DNA of 58,010 nt, taken from Rhodovulum marinum (lineage in GTDB: Bacteria > Pseudomonadota > Alphaproteobacteria > Rhodobacterales > Rhodobacteraceae). Location of the stretch: NCBI RefSeq assembly GCF_004343075.1, contig NZ_SLXP01000018.1:1-58010 (forward strand), in the 5' to 3' direction. Below, piece by piece: positions 1-6,878 of this stretch. How positions within the stretch are numbered: position 1 is the stretch's first letter; the number at the start of each line of letters is the position of its first letter. The notes under the pieces were generated by a model. It searched no databases and was not told the DNA's origin. It saw only the letters and a list, made by a program, of their open reading frames with translations. Position numbers and translations under genes: made by a program.

Positions 1-408
1 CGGGTCGATGACGTGATCAACGTCAGCGGTCACCGGATGGGCACGGCCGAGGTCGAATCGGCCCTCGTCGCGCATGCCGCCGTGGCCGAGGCCGCGGTCG
101 TGGGCTACCCGCACGAGATCAAGGGCCAGGGCATCTACGCCTATGTCACGCTGATGAACGACGTGGAACCCACCGACGAGCTGCGGAAAGAGCTGGAGAA
201 ATGGGTCCGCACCGAGATCGGCCCGATCGCCAAGCCCGACCTCATCCAGTGGGCGCCCGGCCTGCCGAAAACCCGCTCCGGCAAGATCATGCGCCGCATC
301 CTGCGCAAGATCGCCGAAAACGACTACGGCGCCCTCGGCGACACCTCCACCCTCGCCGACCCCTCCGTCGTCGACGACCTCATCGAGAACAGGATGAACA
401 AGGGGTGA
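1..408 (+). CDS. acsA: acetyl-CoA synthetase, C-terminal part (5' end outside window)
   Basis: The frame is open from base 1 and ends at a TGA at 406-408, giving the last 135 residues of an AMP-forming acetate-CoA ligase. Seen directly: the C-terminal AMP-binding domain with '[17 protein letters not shown]' at the start and the catalytic-lysine motif '[12 protein letters not shown]'. In the family this lysine is the one acetylated to switch the enzyme off. The final codons (from 351) recur almost exactly 140 bp downstream, so the present C-terminus (MNKG) may be a replacement of an ancestral MNR end. Family assignment is secure; acetate as the substrate follows from similarity to Acs. Confidence 0.93.
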   Translation, partial: RVDDVINVSGHRMGTAEVESALVAHAAVAEAAVVGYPHEIKGQGIYAYVTLMNDVEPTDELRKELEKWVRTEIGPIAKPDLIQWAPGLPKTRSGKIMRRILRKIAENDYGALGDTSTLADPSVVDDLIENRMNKG

Positions 409-539
409 CCGGCAGGACGACACCTCCCCGGGGCTCCGCCCGTTCACGGCTGAAAGCGTCCACCGGACGCTTTCCGGGACGCCGTTCACCCCTCGCCGAT
501 CCCTCCGTCGTCGACGACCTCATCGAGAACAGGATGAAC
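351..539. repeat. 49-bp direct repeat of the acs 3' end flanking a palindromic insert
   Basis: Bases 351-399 (last codons of acs) are repeated at 491-539 with a single mismatch (C360/T500). The 91 bp between the copies contain a perfect 10-bp stem with a 3-nt loop (452-461 / 465-474) and a short direct repeat CCGTTCAC (430-437, 482-489). After each copy the sequence diverges: the first continues to AAGGGGTGA, the second to CGCTAA. A simple tandem duplication would not give this. Insertion of a small palindromic element with duplication of the gene end, or template slippage, fits better. Confidence 0.85.
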
Positions 540-568
540 CGCTAACCCTCACCCGGGGCGGCGAAAGG

Positions 569-598
569 ATCGGGCCGGCGCCATCGCGCCGGCCCGAT
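569..598. terminator. strong hairpin after acs
   Basis: Perfect inverted repeat with 13-bp arms (569-581 and 586-598) and a CATC loop, very GC-rich, without a U-tract. It lies downstream of acs and also downstream of the leftward lipoprotein gene, so it could serve both strands. Terminator function is inferred. Confidence 0.6.
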
Positions 599-622
599 GC
601 CGTTCCGAGTGGTGGCTAGAGC

Positions 623-656
623 GCGCCCGGCCCGGGGGGGAATCCGGACCGGGCGC
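623..656. terminator. second GC-rich hairpin between convergent genes
   Basis: Arms 623-635 and 644-656 match at 12 of 13 positions around an 8-nt loop. It follows the stop codon of the leftward small lipoprotein gene (733) and probably ends that transcript. No clear U-tract is present. Confidence 0.45.
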
Positions 657-732
657 TAACCGGGCTTTCGCCCGGACTGCGGGACCCGCGCAAAATACCG
701 CGGACCCCGACAGGTCGACCTTCTGGGCGGCC

Positions 733-885
733 TCAGCAGCCCGGATAGGTCACCGTTCCCATTTCGCTGATCTCGCCCACACCCGGCTCGCATTCCTGCA
801 CCGGTTCGGACGACACGCAGGCCGCCAGCAACCCGGCCAACGACAGGCCCAAGAGCCGCGCCCACGGCGACGTGATGAAGGTCAT
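733..885 (-). CDS. small lipoprotein, 50 aa
   Basis: The leftward frame starts with ATG at 885, preceded by a GAGGGAG ribosome-binding site seven bases upstream, and stops at TGA (733-735). The product begins MTFITSPWARLLGLSLAGLL and has a textbook lipobox (LLAAC). The lipidated Cys would be residue 23, leaving a mature peptide of only 28 residues containing two further Cys (31 and 50) and an acidic stretch. There is no Asp at +2, so outer-membrane sorting is expected. I do not recognise a family. It is a monocistronic gene, convergent with acs. Function unknown; coding status rests on the lipobox plus the ribosome-binding site. Confidence 0.72.
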   Translation of the reverse strand: MTFITSPWARLLGLSLAGLLAACVSSEPVQECEPGVGEISEMGTVTYPGC

Positions 886-925
886 ATGCAACTCCCTCTC
901 TTGCGGCGGACAAGACCGACCATTT

Positions 926-955
926 CTAAACTATCCGGTTCAGTTAGGTCCGTCC
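926..955 (-). promoter_or_regulatory. imperfect palindrome in the lipoprotein promoter region
   Basis: An imperfect palindrome centred on CCGG (TAAACTATCCGGTTCAGTTA) lies about 45-65 bp upstream of the lipoprotein start. It resembles TetR-family operators in layout, but only about 12 of 20 positions are symmetric. Weak call. Confidence 0.25.
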
Positions 956-1185
956 ATGACCGCCATCAAGGGTGACGCAACGACAGTCGCGGGGATTTGT
1001 GCACAGCACGGCCTTCGACCGGCAAAGGGTGTAAAGGAGGCGAGGCGCCCGGTCAAAGCCCCTGAAAAGGCCCATCAAAGGCCAATTTTACAAGGCGCGG
1101 ACGCCGCACCGCGCCGTTCCGGCCTTCCGGGGAAACCGCGCGGAAATCCGCCATCGGGCCCAGGCCAAGGCGACTGTTCACAAGG

Positions 1186-1208
1186 TTATCCACAGGGAGC
1201 TGTCCACA
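1186..1208 (+). other. DnaA-box-like sequences in a 540-bp gene-free stretch
   Basis: The gap 886-1425 has no convincing gene. It contains the exact DnaA-box consensus TTATCCACA at 1186-1194, then CTGTCCACA at 1200-1208 (two mismatches), and TTGTGCACA at 997-1005 (two mismatches). AT-richer patches occur near 926-955 and 1274-1300. This could be a DnaA titration or regulation site. Gene content here does not match a typical oriC neighbourhood, so origin function is not claimed. Confidence 0.35.
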
Positions 1209-1425
1209 GGGCAGAGGGCGATAACGCCTTCTGATTCCCCGACAACCGCCCCCAAGCGCCGTCTTTGGCACCATTTCATAGTTGTTTTCAGGCAACCCTG
1301 ACAACCCCAGATAGTGTCGCGGCCCCGTGAATCCCGCATTTTCTGCCCGGCGGCGGCCCCCGGCCCGAAACGCGAACCGCCCCGCCGGTCTCCCGGCGGG
1401 GCGGTCCGATCCGCTGTGGCGCGCG

Positions 1426-2418
1426 TCAGTTCAGCGCGGCATCCGTGATCGCGTGGGTCCAGGCGCCCTCGGGCTCCTTGGTGATGACCGGGTCCGACCC
1501 GCCCGACATCAGCGATTTCACCGTGCGTTCGTAATCGGCCGGGTCCAGCGCGCCGTTCGACCCGGCGGTCAGCTTGGCCACCTCGCCCATCATGCGTTTC
1601 TGGTGGGTCTCGGTCTGGGCGCCGGTCTCATCGTTGTCCAGCACGATCATCGCCGCCGCGTCGGGGTTTTCCTCGGCCCATTTCCAGCCCTTCATCGACG
1701 CCCGGACAAAGCGCACCAGCTTGTCCACCTCGGCCTCGTCGGCCAGCTTGTCCTCCATGACGTAAAGGCCATCCTCCAGCGTGGCGACGCCCTGGTCCTC
1801 GTACTTGAAGGTGACCAGTTCCTCGGGCGTGATCCCGGCGTCGATCACCTGCCAGTACTCGTTATAGGTCATGGTCGAGATGCAGTCGGCCTGTTTCTGC
1901 AACAGCGGATCGACGTTGAACCCCTGTTTCAGCACCGTCACCCCACCCTCCGAGCCATCGGTCGGAATGCCCAGCTGGCTCATCCAGGACAGGAACGGGT
2001 ATTCATTGCCGAAGAACCACACGCCCAGCGTGCGGCCGGGGAAATCCTCGGGGCTTTCGACGCCGGTTTCCTTGAGGCAGGTCAGCATCATCCCCGACGA
2101 CTTGAACGGCTGGGCGATGTTGACGATGGGCGCGCCCGCCTCGCGCGCGGCAAGGGCCGAGGGCATCCAGTCGACCATCACATCGGCGCCGCCCCCCATC
2201 AGCACCTGAACCGGCGCGATGTCGGGGCCGCCGGGCTTGATCGTGACGTCCAGCCCCTCTTCCTCGTAGAACCCCTGGTCGAGCGCCACGTAGTACCCGG
2301 CGAATTGCGCCTGCGTCACCCATTTCAGTTGCAGGGTCAGTTCGTCCGCGGCCTGCGCCGCGCCCGCGCCCAGCGCCAGCGCGCCCGCGGCAAGGGTCAG
2401 TTTCAGTTTCATCTTCAC
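1426..2418 (-). CDS. ABC transporter substrate-binding protein (NMT1/THI5-like)
   Basis: 330 aa. A Sec signal peptide is clear (MKMKLKLTLAAGALALGAGA, cleavage after AQA-23), followed by 'ADELTLQLKWVTQAQFAGYYVALDQGFYEEEGLDV', the start typical of the NMT1/THI5-like family that binds pyrimidine-like or aromatic small molecules in the periplasm. It is the last gene of a leftward operon with two permeases, an ATPase, a dihydropyrimidinase and a carbamoyl-amino-acid hydrolase. Its ligand is therefore probably a pyrimidine base, dihydropyrimidine or hydantoin rather than a thiamine precursor. Family from sequence; ligand inferred from context. Confidence 0.88.
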   Translation of the reverse strand: MKMKLKLTLAAGALALGAGAAQAADELTLQLKWVTQAQFAGYYVALDQGFYEEEGLDVTIKPGGPDIAPVQVLMGGGADVMVDWMPSALAAREAGAPIVNIAQPFKSSGMMLTCLKETGVESPEDFPGRTLGVWFFGNEYPFLSWMSQLGIPTDGSEGGVTVLKQGFNVDPLLQKQADCISTMTYNEYWQVIDAGITPEELVTFKYEDQGVATLEDGLYVMEDKLADEAEVDKLVRFVRASMKGWKWAEENPDAAAMIVLDNDETGAQTETHQKRMMGEVAKLTAGSNGALDPADYERTVKSLMSGGSDPVITKEPEGAWTHAITDAALN

Positions 2419-2432
2419 CTCCGTTGTTGTTG

Positions 2433-3278
2433 TCAGCCCCGTTGCGAAGGGTGCCAGAAGGTCACCGCCCGCTCGGCCATCGCCACGAGACCGTAGAAGG
2501 CCGAGCCGGCCAGCGCCGCCACGGCAATTTCCGCCCAGACCATGTCAAGCGCCAGGCGCCCGACCTCGGTCGAGATGCGGAATCCCATGCCCTTGATCGG
2601 GCTGCCGAAGAATTCCGCGACGATCGCCCCGATCAGGGCCAGCGTCGTCGCGATCTTCAGCCCGTTGAAGATGAACGGCATCGCCGCGGGCAGCCGCAGC
2701 TTCAGCAGGGTCTGCCCGTAGCTGGCCGAATAGGTCCGCATCAGGTCGCGCTGCATGGCGTCGCTGGCGGCCAGCCCCTGCACCGTGTTCACCAGCACCG
2801 GGAAGAACACCATCGCCACCACGACCGCCGCCTTCGACTGCCAGTCGAAGCCGAACCACATCACCAGGATCGGCGCGGTGCCGATGATCGGCAGGGCCGC
2901 GATGAAATTGCCCACCGGCAACAGCCCCCGCTGCAAAAAGGGCGACCGGTCGATCAGGATCGCCGTCAGCACCGCCGCACCGCAGCCCATCACGTATCCC
3001 GACAGCGCCCCCTTGACGAAGGTCTGCACGAAATCGACCCACAGGATCGGCAGGCTGGCCGCGATCCGCGCGCCGATGGCCGTGGGCGGCGGCAGGATCA
3101 CCTGCGGCACCCCAAGGCCCCGCACCAGCCCCTCCCACACCACCAGGATCGTCAGGCCAAAGATCGCCGGCACCGCCAGCCGCACCGCCCATGTCCGCCG
3201 CCAAGGCGAATTCGACAGCCACACGTTCAGCGCGACCGCCGCGCCCCAAAAGACCAGCGCCCCCAGAACCCAGGTCAT
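2433..3278 (-). CDS. ABC transporter permease
   Basis: 281 aa with about six hydrophobic helices. The cytoplasmic coupling loop of the SsuC/TauC type ('GAIVAEFFGSPIKGMGFRI') sits near residue 225. The start at 3278 (MTWVLGALVFWG) is chosen because it overlaps the stop of the upstream permease by 4 bp (ATGA), a mark of translational coupling; the frame extends further upstream without membrane-protein character. With the next permease it would form a heterodimeric channel fed by the binding protein encoded just downstream. Substrate inferred to be a pyrimidine-pathway compound. Confidence 0.88.
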   Translation of the reverse strand: MTWVLGALVFWGAAVALNVWLSNSPWRRTWAVRLAVPAIFGLTILVVWEGLVRGLGVPQVILPPPTAIGARIAASLPILWVDFVQTFVKGALSGYVMGCGAAVLTAILIDRSPFLQRGLLPVGNFIAALPIIGTAPILVMWFGFDWQSKAAVVVAMVFFPVLVNTVQGLAASDAMQRDLMRTYSASYGQTLLKLRLPAAMPFIFNGLKIATTLALIGAIVAEFFGSPIKGMGFRISTEVGRLALDMVWAEIAVAALAGSAFYGLVAMAERAVTFWHPSQRG

Positions 3279-4150
3279 CGCGCCATCCCCATGCGTTTCA
3301 GCGTCACCCGCTGGATCAGCCCGATGATCCCCACCAGGCTTGCCGCCAGGATGGCCGCCGCGAACAGCGCGCTCCAGATCTGCACGGTCTGGCCGTAATA
3401 ACTCCCCGCCAGCAGCCGCGCGCCAAGGCCCCGCACCGCGCCCGTCGGCAACTCGCCCACGATGGCGCCCACCAGGCTCGCGGCCATGCCGACCTTGAGC
3501 GAGGTGAACAGGTACGGCATCGACGACGGCCAACGCAGTTTCCAGAACACCTGGGACCGGCTGGCGGAATAGGTTTTCAACAGGTCCAGTTGCATCCGGT
3601 CAGGGCTGCGCAGCCCCGCCACCATGCCCACCACCACAGGAAAGAACGACAAATAGGCCGAGATGATCGCCTTGGGGATCAGCCCCGAAATACCGACCGA
3701 ATTCAGCACCACGATGATCATCGGCGCGATGGCCAGGATCGGGATGGTCTGGCTGGCGATGGCCCAGGGCATCACGCTCATGTCCATCGCCCGGTTATGC
3801 ACGATGCCGATGGCCAGAAGGATGCCCGCCCCCGTCCCGATGGCGAACCCCAACAGCGTCGCCGACAGCGTGATCCAGCCGTGATAGATCAGGCTGCGTT
3901 TCGAAAACGCCCGGCCCTGCAACACCATGTCGCCGGTGGTCTTCCACAGTTCCGCGCCCACCTGGTGCGGCGCGGGCAGCTTGGGCCGGTCCTGCACCAT
4001 CGTGTCGGCGACGACCTGCGTCAGGGTCAGCTCCTGCCCCGCGCGCGCCGCCTGGTCCAGCGTCCATTGCCGGTTCAGCATCACCGCCGCCCCGTACCAC
4101 AGCGCCACGATGGCCATCACCACCGTCAGGATCGGCAGGACGCTACGCAT
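3275..4150 (-). CDS. ABC transporter permease
   Basis: 291 aa. It begins with a hydrophobic segment (MRSVLPILTVVMAIVALWYG), has a roughly 90-residue periplasmic stretch, then a BPD-transport type domain with the coupling loop 'GAIVGELPTGAVRGLGARLL' near residue 230. It is paralogous to the neighbouring permease and overlaps it by 4 bp. Its start overlaps the end of a small membrane protein gene (4143-4358). Part of the pyrimidine-locus importer; substrate not determinable from sequence. Confidence 0.88.
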   Translation of the reverse strand: MRSVLPILTVVMAIVALWYGAAVMLNRQWTLDQAARAGQELTLTQVVADTMVQDRPKLPAPHQVGAELWKTTGDMVLQGRAFSKRSLIYHGWITLSATLLGFAIGTGAGILLAIGIVHNRAMDMSVMPWAIASQTIPILAIAPMIIVVLNSVGISGLIPKAIISAYLSFFPVVVGMVAGLRSPDRMQLDLLKTYSASRSQVFWKLRWPSSMPYLFTSLKVGMAASLVGAIVGELPTGAVRGLGARLLAGSYYGQTVQIWSALFAAAILAASLVGIIGLIQRVTLKRMGMAR

Positions 4151-4358
4151 CGTCCCACCGCCTCGGGCTGCGCGTCGCCCCCAGCCGCTTGCCCAACAGG
4201 TGCAGCGCCAGCATCGGCAGCGCCATCGTCACCAGGAACGCGATCCAGCCCAGCGCCGGATGCGCGCTGATCCCCAGGTCGAAGGCCCAGGCCAGCACCA
4301 CCGCCAGCCACACGAGACCCAGCGCCGGGATCGCCCAGAATCGCTTGCCGCCCGTCAT
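4143..4358 (-). CDS. small membrane protein in the importer operon
   Basis: 71 aa with two predicted membrane helices (about residues 7-25 and 33-52) and a basic C-terminus ending RRWDDA. The start at 4358 is preferred because a GCGGGGG ribosome-binding site lies 5-10 bases upstream; an in-frame ATG at 4364 is too close to it. The 3' end overlaps the permease start by 8 bp. I do not recognise a named family. The fixed place between the ATPase and the permeases suggests an accessory subunit or stabiliser of the importer, which is inference. Confidence 0.65.
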   Translation of the reverse strand: MTGGKRFWAIPALGLVWLAVVLAWAFDLGISAHPALGWIAFLVTMALPMLALHLLGKRLGATRSPRRWDDA

Positions 4359-4406
4359 CGCCATCCCCCGCTTTCGCCCCCGGCCGCACGGACCCGCCGC
4401 GCAGCA

Positions 4407-4473
4407 AGCCATGCACCGGACGCATGGCTCGGAGTCATATGGAATTCATATGGAAGTAATATGCGATTCATAT
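4407..4473 (-). promoter_or_regulatory. intercistronic hairpin and AT-rich TCATAT repeats
   Basis: In the gap between the ATPase gene and the small membrane protein gene there is a perfect 8-bp stem (AGCCATGC 4407-4414 / GCATGGCT 4422-4429). Beside it is a strikingly AT-rich block with TCATAT at 4435-4440, 4446-4451 and 4468-4473 plus nested CATATG sites. It could be an RNA-processing or attenuation element that sets the ATPase:permease ratio, or an internal promoter. Function is inferred. Confidence 0.45.
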
Positions 4474-4487
4474 CGCGGTTCCCGGCC

Positions 4488-5270
4488 TCAATCGTCATAG
4501 GCATGCCCTGCGCGCAACCCTTCGCGGACCCGGTGCGCGACCTCCAGGAACTCGGGCGTGTCGCGGATATCCAGCGGCCTTTCCTTGGGCAAAGGGCTTT
4601 CGATCACGTCGGTTATGCGGCCCGGGCGCGGGCTCATCACCACGATCTTGGTGGACAGGTAGACCGCCTCGGGGATCGAATGGGTGACGAACAGACAGGT
4701 CTTGTGGGTGCGCGCCCACAGCGCCAGAAGCTGTTCGTTCAGGTGGTCGCGCACGATCTCGTCCAATGCGCCAAAGGGTTCATCCATAAGCAGAATATCG
4801 GCATCGAAGGCCAGCGCGCGGGCGATGCTGGCGCGCTGCTGCATGCCCCCCGACAGCTGCCAAGGATATTTCTTGCCGAACCCCTTCAGGTCGACAAGGT
4901 CCAGCACCCGCTCCACCCGCTTGTCCTGTTCCGCCTTGGAAAACCCCATGATTTCAAGCGGAAGCTTGATGTTCCTGGCAATCGTCCGCCACGGGTACAG
5001 CCCCGCCGCCTGGAACACGTACCCATAGCTGCGTTCCTGACGGGCATTGTCGGGCGTCATCCCGTTGACCGTCAGACTGCCCCCCGTCGGATGCTCCAAC
5101 GCCGCCACGCAGCGCAGGAAGGTCGTCTTCCCGCACCCCGAAGGTCCTATGAAACTTACGAAATCTCCCTTCATCACCTCCAGCGACACGTCGCTGAGGG
5201 CATGCACGGGGCCGTCATTCGTCTGGAACACCAGGTCGAGGTGATCCGCCTTCACGATCGGAGTCTGCAC
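4488..5270 (-). CDS. ABC transporter ATP-binding protein (SsuB/TauB type)
   Basis: 260 aa with a full set of nucleotide-binding motifs: Walker A 'GPSGCGKTT' (about residues 42-50), Q-loop 'YVFQAAGLYPW', signature 'LSGGMQQR', Walker B 'ILLMDEPFGALD', and H-loop 'FVTHSIPEA'. The 'RPGRI' stretch near residue 210 is typical of the nitrate/sulfonate/taurine group. It would energise the two permeases encoded downstream. A 54-bp gap separates it from the dihydropyrimidinase gene, so the two are probably co-transcribed. Confidence 0.9.
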   Translation of the reverse strand: MQTPIVKADHLDLVFQTNDGPVHALSDVSLEVMKGDFVSFIGPSGCGKTTFLRCVAALEHPTGGSLTVNGMTPDNARQERSYGYVFQAAGLYPWRTIARNIKLPLEIMGFSKAEQDKRVERVLDLVDLKGFGKKYPWQLSGGMQQRASIARALAFDADILLMDEPFGALDEIVRDHLNEQLLALWARTHKTCLFVTHSIPEAVYLSTKIVVMSPRPGRITDVIESPLPKERPLDIRDTPEFLEVAHRVREGLRAGHAYDD

Positions 5271-5324
5271 GTCTTGTCCCTTACCCGCGCGCGCCCCGCC
5301 GGGACGCGCGCCGTTACCGTTTCC

Positions 5325-6779
5325 TCAGACCCCGCTTGCGGGAATCCCTGTCCGTTCCACCTTGCGCGGCGCGGTCAATTCCTTCCACGAAGACAAGGCC
5401 TTGTTGACCGCCCCGTTGGGCTCGCGACGCACGAATTCGCCGTGGCCCTCCTGGCCCACGAATTCCCCGTCATTAACCGCAACCCGTCCCCGGGTCAGGG
5501 TGAAGCGCGGCAGGCCCTTGACCGTCTTGCCTTCGAACACGTTGTAATCAATGGCAGATTGCTGGCTGGCCGCCGAAATCGTCTTTTCCTTTTCCGGGTC
5601 CCAGACCACAAGGTCGGCATCCGCCCCCACCAGAACCGCGCCCTTGCGGGGATAGCAGTTCAGGATCTTGGCGATATTCGTAGACGTCACCGCCACGAAC
5701 TCGTTCGGCGTCAGCCGCCCGGTGCCCACCCCATGGGTCCACAGCATCGGCAGCCGATCCTCCAACCCCCCGGTTCCATTGGGAATCTTGGTGAAATCGC
5801 CAACACCATAGCGTTTCTGCTCGGTGGTAAAGGCGCAATGGTCCGTCGCGACGCAGGAGAGCGACCCGCTCGCCAGCCCGTTCCACAGGCTATCCTGGTG
5901 CTTCTGGTTGCGGAAGGGCGGCGACATCACCCGCCGCGCGGCATGGTCCCAGTCGGGATGGGCATATTCGCTTTCGTCCAGCGTCAGGTGCTGGATCAAC
6001 GGCTCGCCCCAGACCCGCTTGCCCAGCATCCGCGCCCGCCGGATCGCCTCATGCGCCTCTTCGCAGGACACGTGCACGACATACAGCGGCACGCCGGCCA
6101 TGTCGGCGATCATGATCGCGCGGTTAGTGGCCTCGCCCTCGACCTCCGGAGGCCGCGAATAGGCATGCGCCTCGGGGCCATTGTTCCCTTCTTCCAACAG
6201 CTTGCGCTGAAGCTCGGCCACCACGTCGCCGTTTTCCGCATGCACCAGCGGGATCGCGCCCAGTTCGGAACAACGCTTGAACGAGGCATACATCTCGTCA
6301 TCGTTCACCATCAGCGCGCCCTTGTAGGCCATGAAATGCTTGAAACTGGTGATGCCGCGCTCCTGCACCACCGTCTGCATCTCGTTGAAGACCTGCTCCG
6401 ACCACCAGGTGATCGCCATGTGGAACGAGTAATCGCAATGCGCCCGCGTCGACTTGTTGTCCCACATCTGCAGCGCATCCAGCAGCCCCTGCTCCGGGCT
6501 GGGCAGCGCGAAATCGACGACCATCGTGGTGCCGCCCGACAGCGCGGCGCGGGTGCCGGATTCGAAATCGTCACTGGAATAAGTGCCCATGAAGGGCATC
6601 TCCAGATGCGTATGCGGGTCGATCCCCCCGGGCATGACGTAGCAGCCGGTCGCGTCGAGCGTTTCGTCGCCCTTCAGGTCCGGCCCGATCTCGACGATCT
6701 TGCCGCCGTCGACCAGGACATCGGCCTTGCAGGTCAGGTCGGCGGTGACGATGGTGCCGTTCTTGATGACTGTGGACAT
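5325..6779 (-). CDS. hydA: dihydropyrimidinase
   Basis: 484 aa cyclic amidohydrolase that opens dihydrouracil/dihydrothymine to N-carbamoyl-beta-amino acids, step 2 of the reductive pyrimidine pathway. Metal ligands are visible: HTH (His56, His58) in 'GGIDPHTHLEMPF', and the carboxylated lysine in 'FMAYKGALMV' (Lys153). 'VVHVSCEEAHEAIRRA' and 'CVATDHCAF' supply the remaining ligands. The start MSTVIKNGTIV at 6779 matches family N-termini and follows GGGAGAAAG; an in-frame ATG further upstream (6833) lies in the intergenic repeat. A hydantoinase role is possible, but preAT and the hydrolase nearby favour pyrimidine catabolism. Confidence 0.95.
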   Translation of the reverse strand: MSTVIKNGTIVTADLTCKADVLVDGGKIVEIGPDLKGDETLDATGCYVMPGGIDPHTHLEMPFMGTYSSDDFESGTRAALSGGTTMVVDFALPSPEQGLLDALQMWDNKSTRAHCDYSFHMAITWWSEQVFNEMQTVVQERGITSFKHFMAYKGALMVNDDEMYASFKRCSELGAIPLVHAENGDVVAELQRKLLEEGNNGPEAHAYSRPPEVEGEATNRAIMIADMAGVPLYVVHVSCEEAHEAIRRARMLGKRVWGEPLIQHLTLDESEYAHPDWDHAARRVMSPPFRNQKHQDSLWNGLASGSLSCVATDHCAFTTEQKRYGVGDFTKIPNGTGGLEDRLPMLWTHGVGTGRLTPNEFVAVTSTNIAKILNCYPRKGAVLVGADADLVVWDPEKEKTISAASQQSAIDYNVFEGKTVKGLPRFTLTRGRVAVNDGEFVGQEGHGEFVRREPNGAVNKALSSWKELTAPRKVERTGIPASGV

Positions 6780-6815
6780 TGTCTTTCTCCCTGTCGGAGC
6801 CTGTCCCGGCCCCTG

Positions 6816-6868
6816 GTCTTCTTCTTGGTGCAAATACCCCGGGGGGTCCGGGGGGCTGGCCCCCCGGC
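6816..6868. repeat. GC-rich intergenic repeat, copy A
   Basis: The 100-bp gap between the two amidohydrolase genes holds GTCTTCTTCTTGG followed by CAAATACCCC and a GGGGGG/CCCCCC stem. The same module occurs near 18841-18890 (opposite strand), and its first half near 25894-25920. It resembles a dispersed terminator-like repeat. Here it sits inside an apparent operon, so it may act as a partial terminator. Confidence 0.6.
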
Positions 6869-6878
6869 CTTCACCATT

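Noticed and set aside
201-545. Open frame running through the acs tail and its duplicated copy
   Set aside because: Its first part is out of frame with acs and low-complexity; only the last 17 codons echo acs, because of the duplication.
997-1208. Chromosomal origin (oriC)
   Set aside because: Only one perfect DnaA box, no clear AT-rich unwinding region, and none of the usual origin neighbours; kept only as a box cluster.
872-1304. Open frames on both strands in the gap between the small lipoprotein gene and the binding-protein gene
   Set aside because: No ribosome-binding site, no domain or signal character, and skewed composition; typical of high-GC non-coding DNA.
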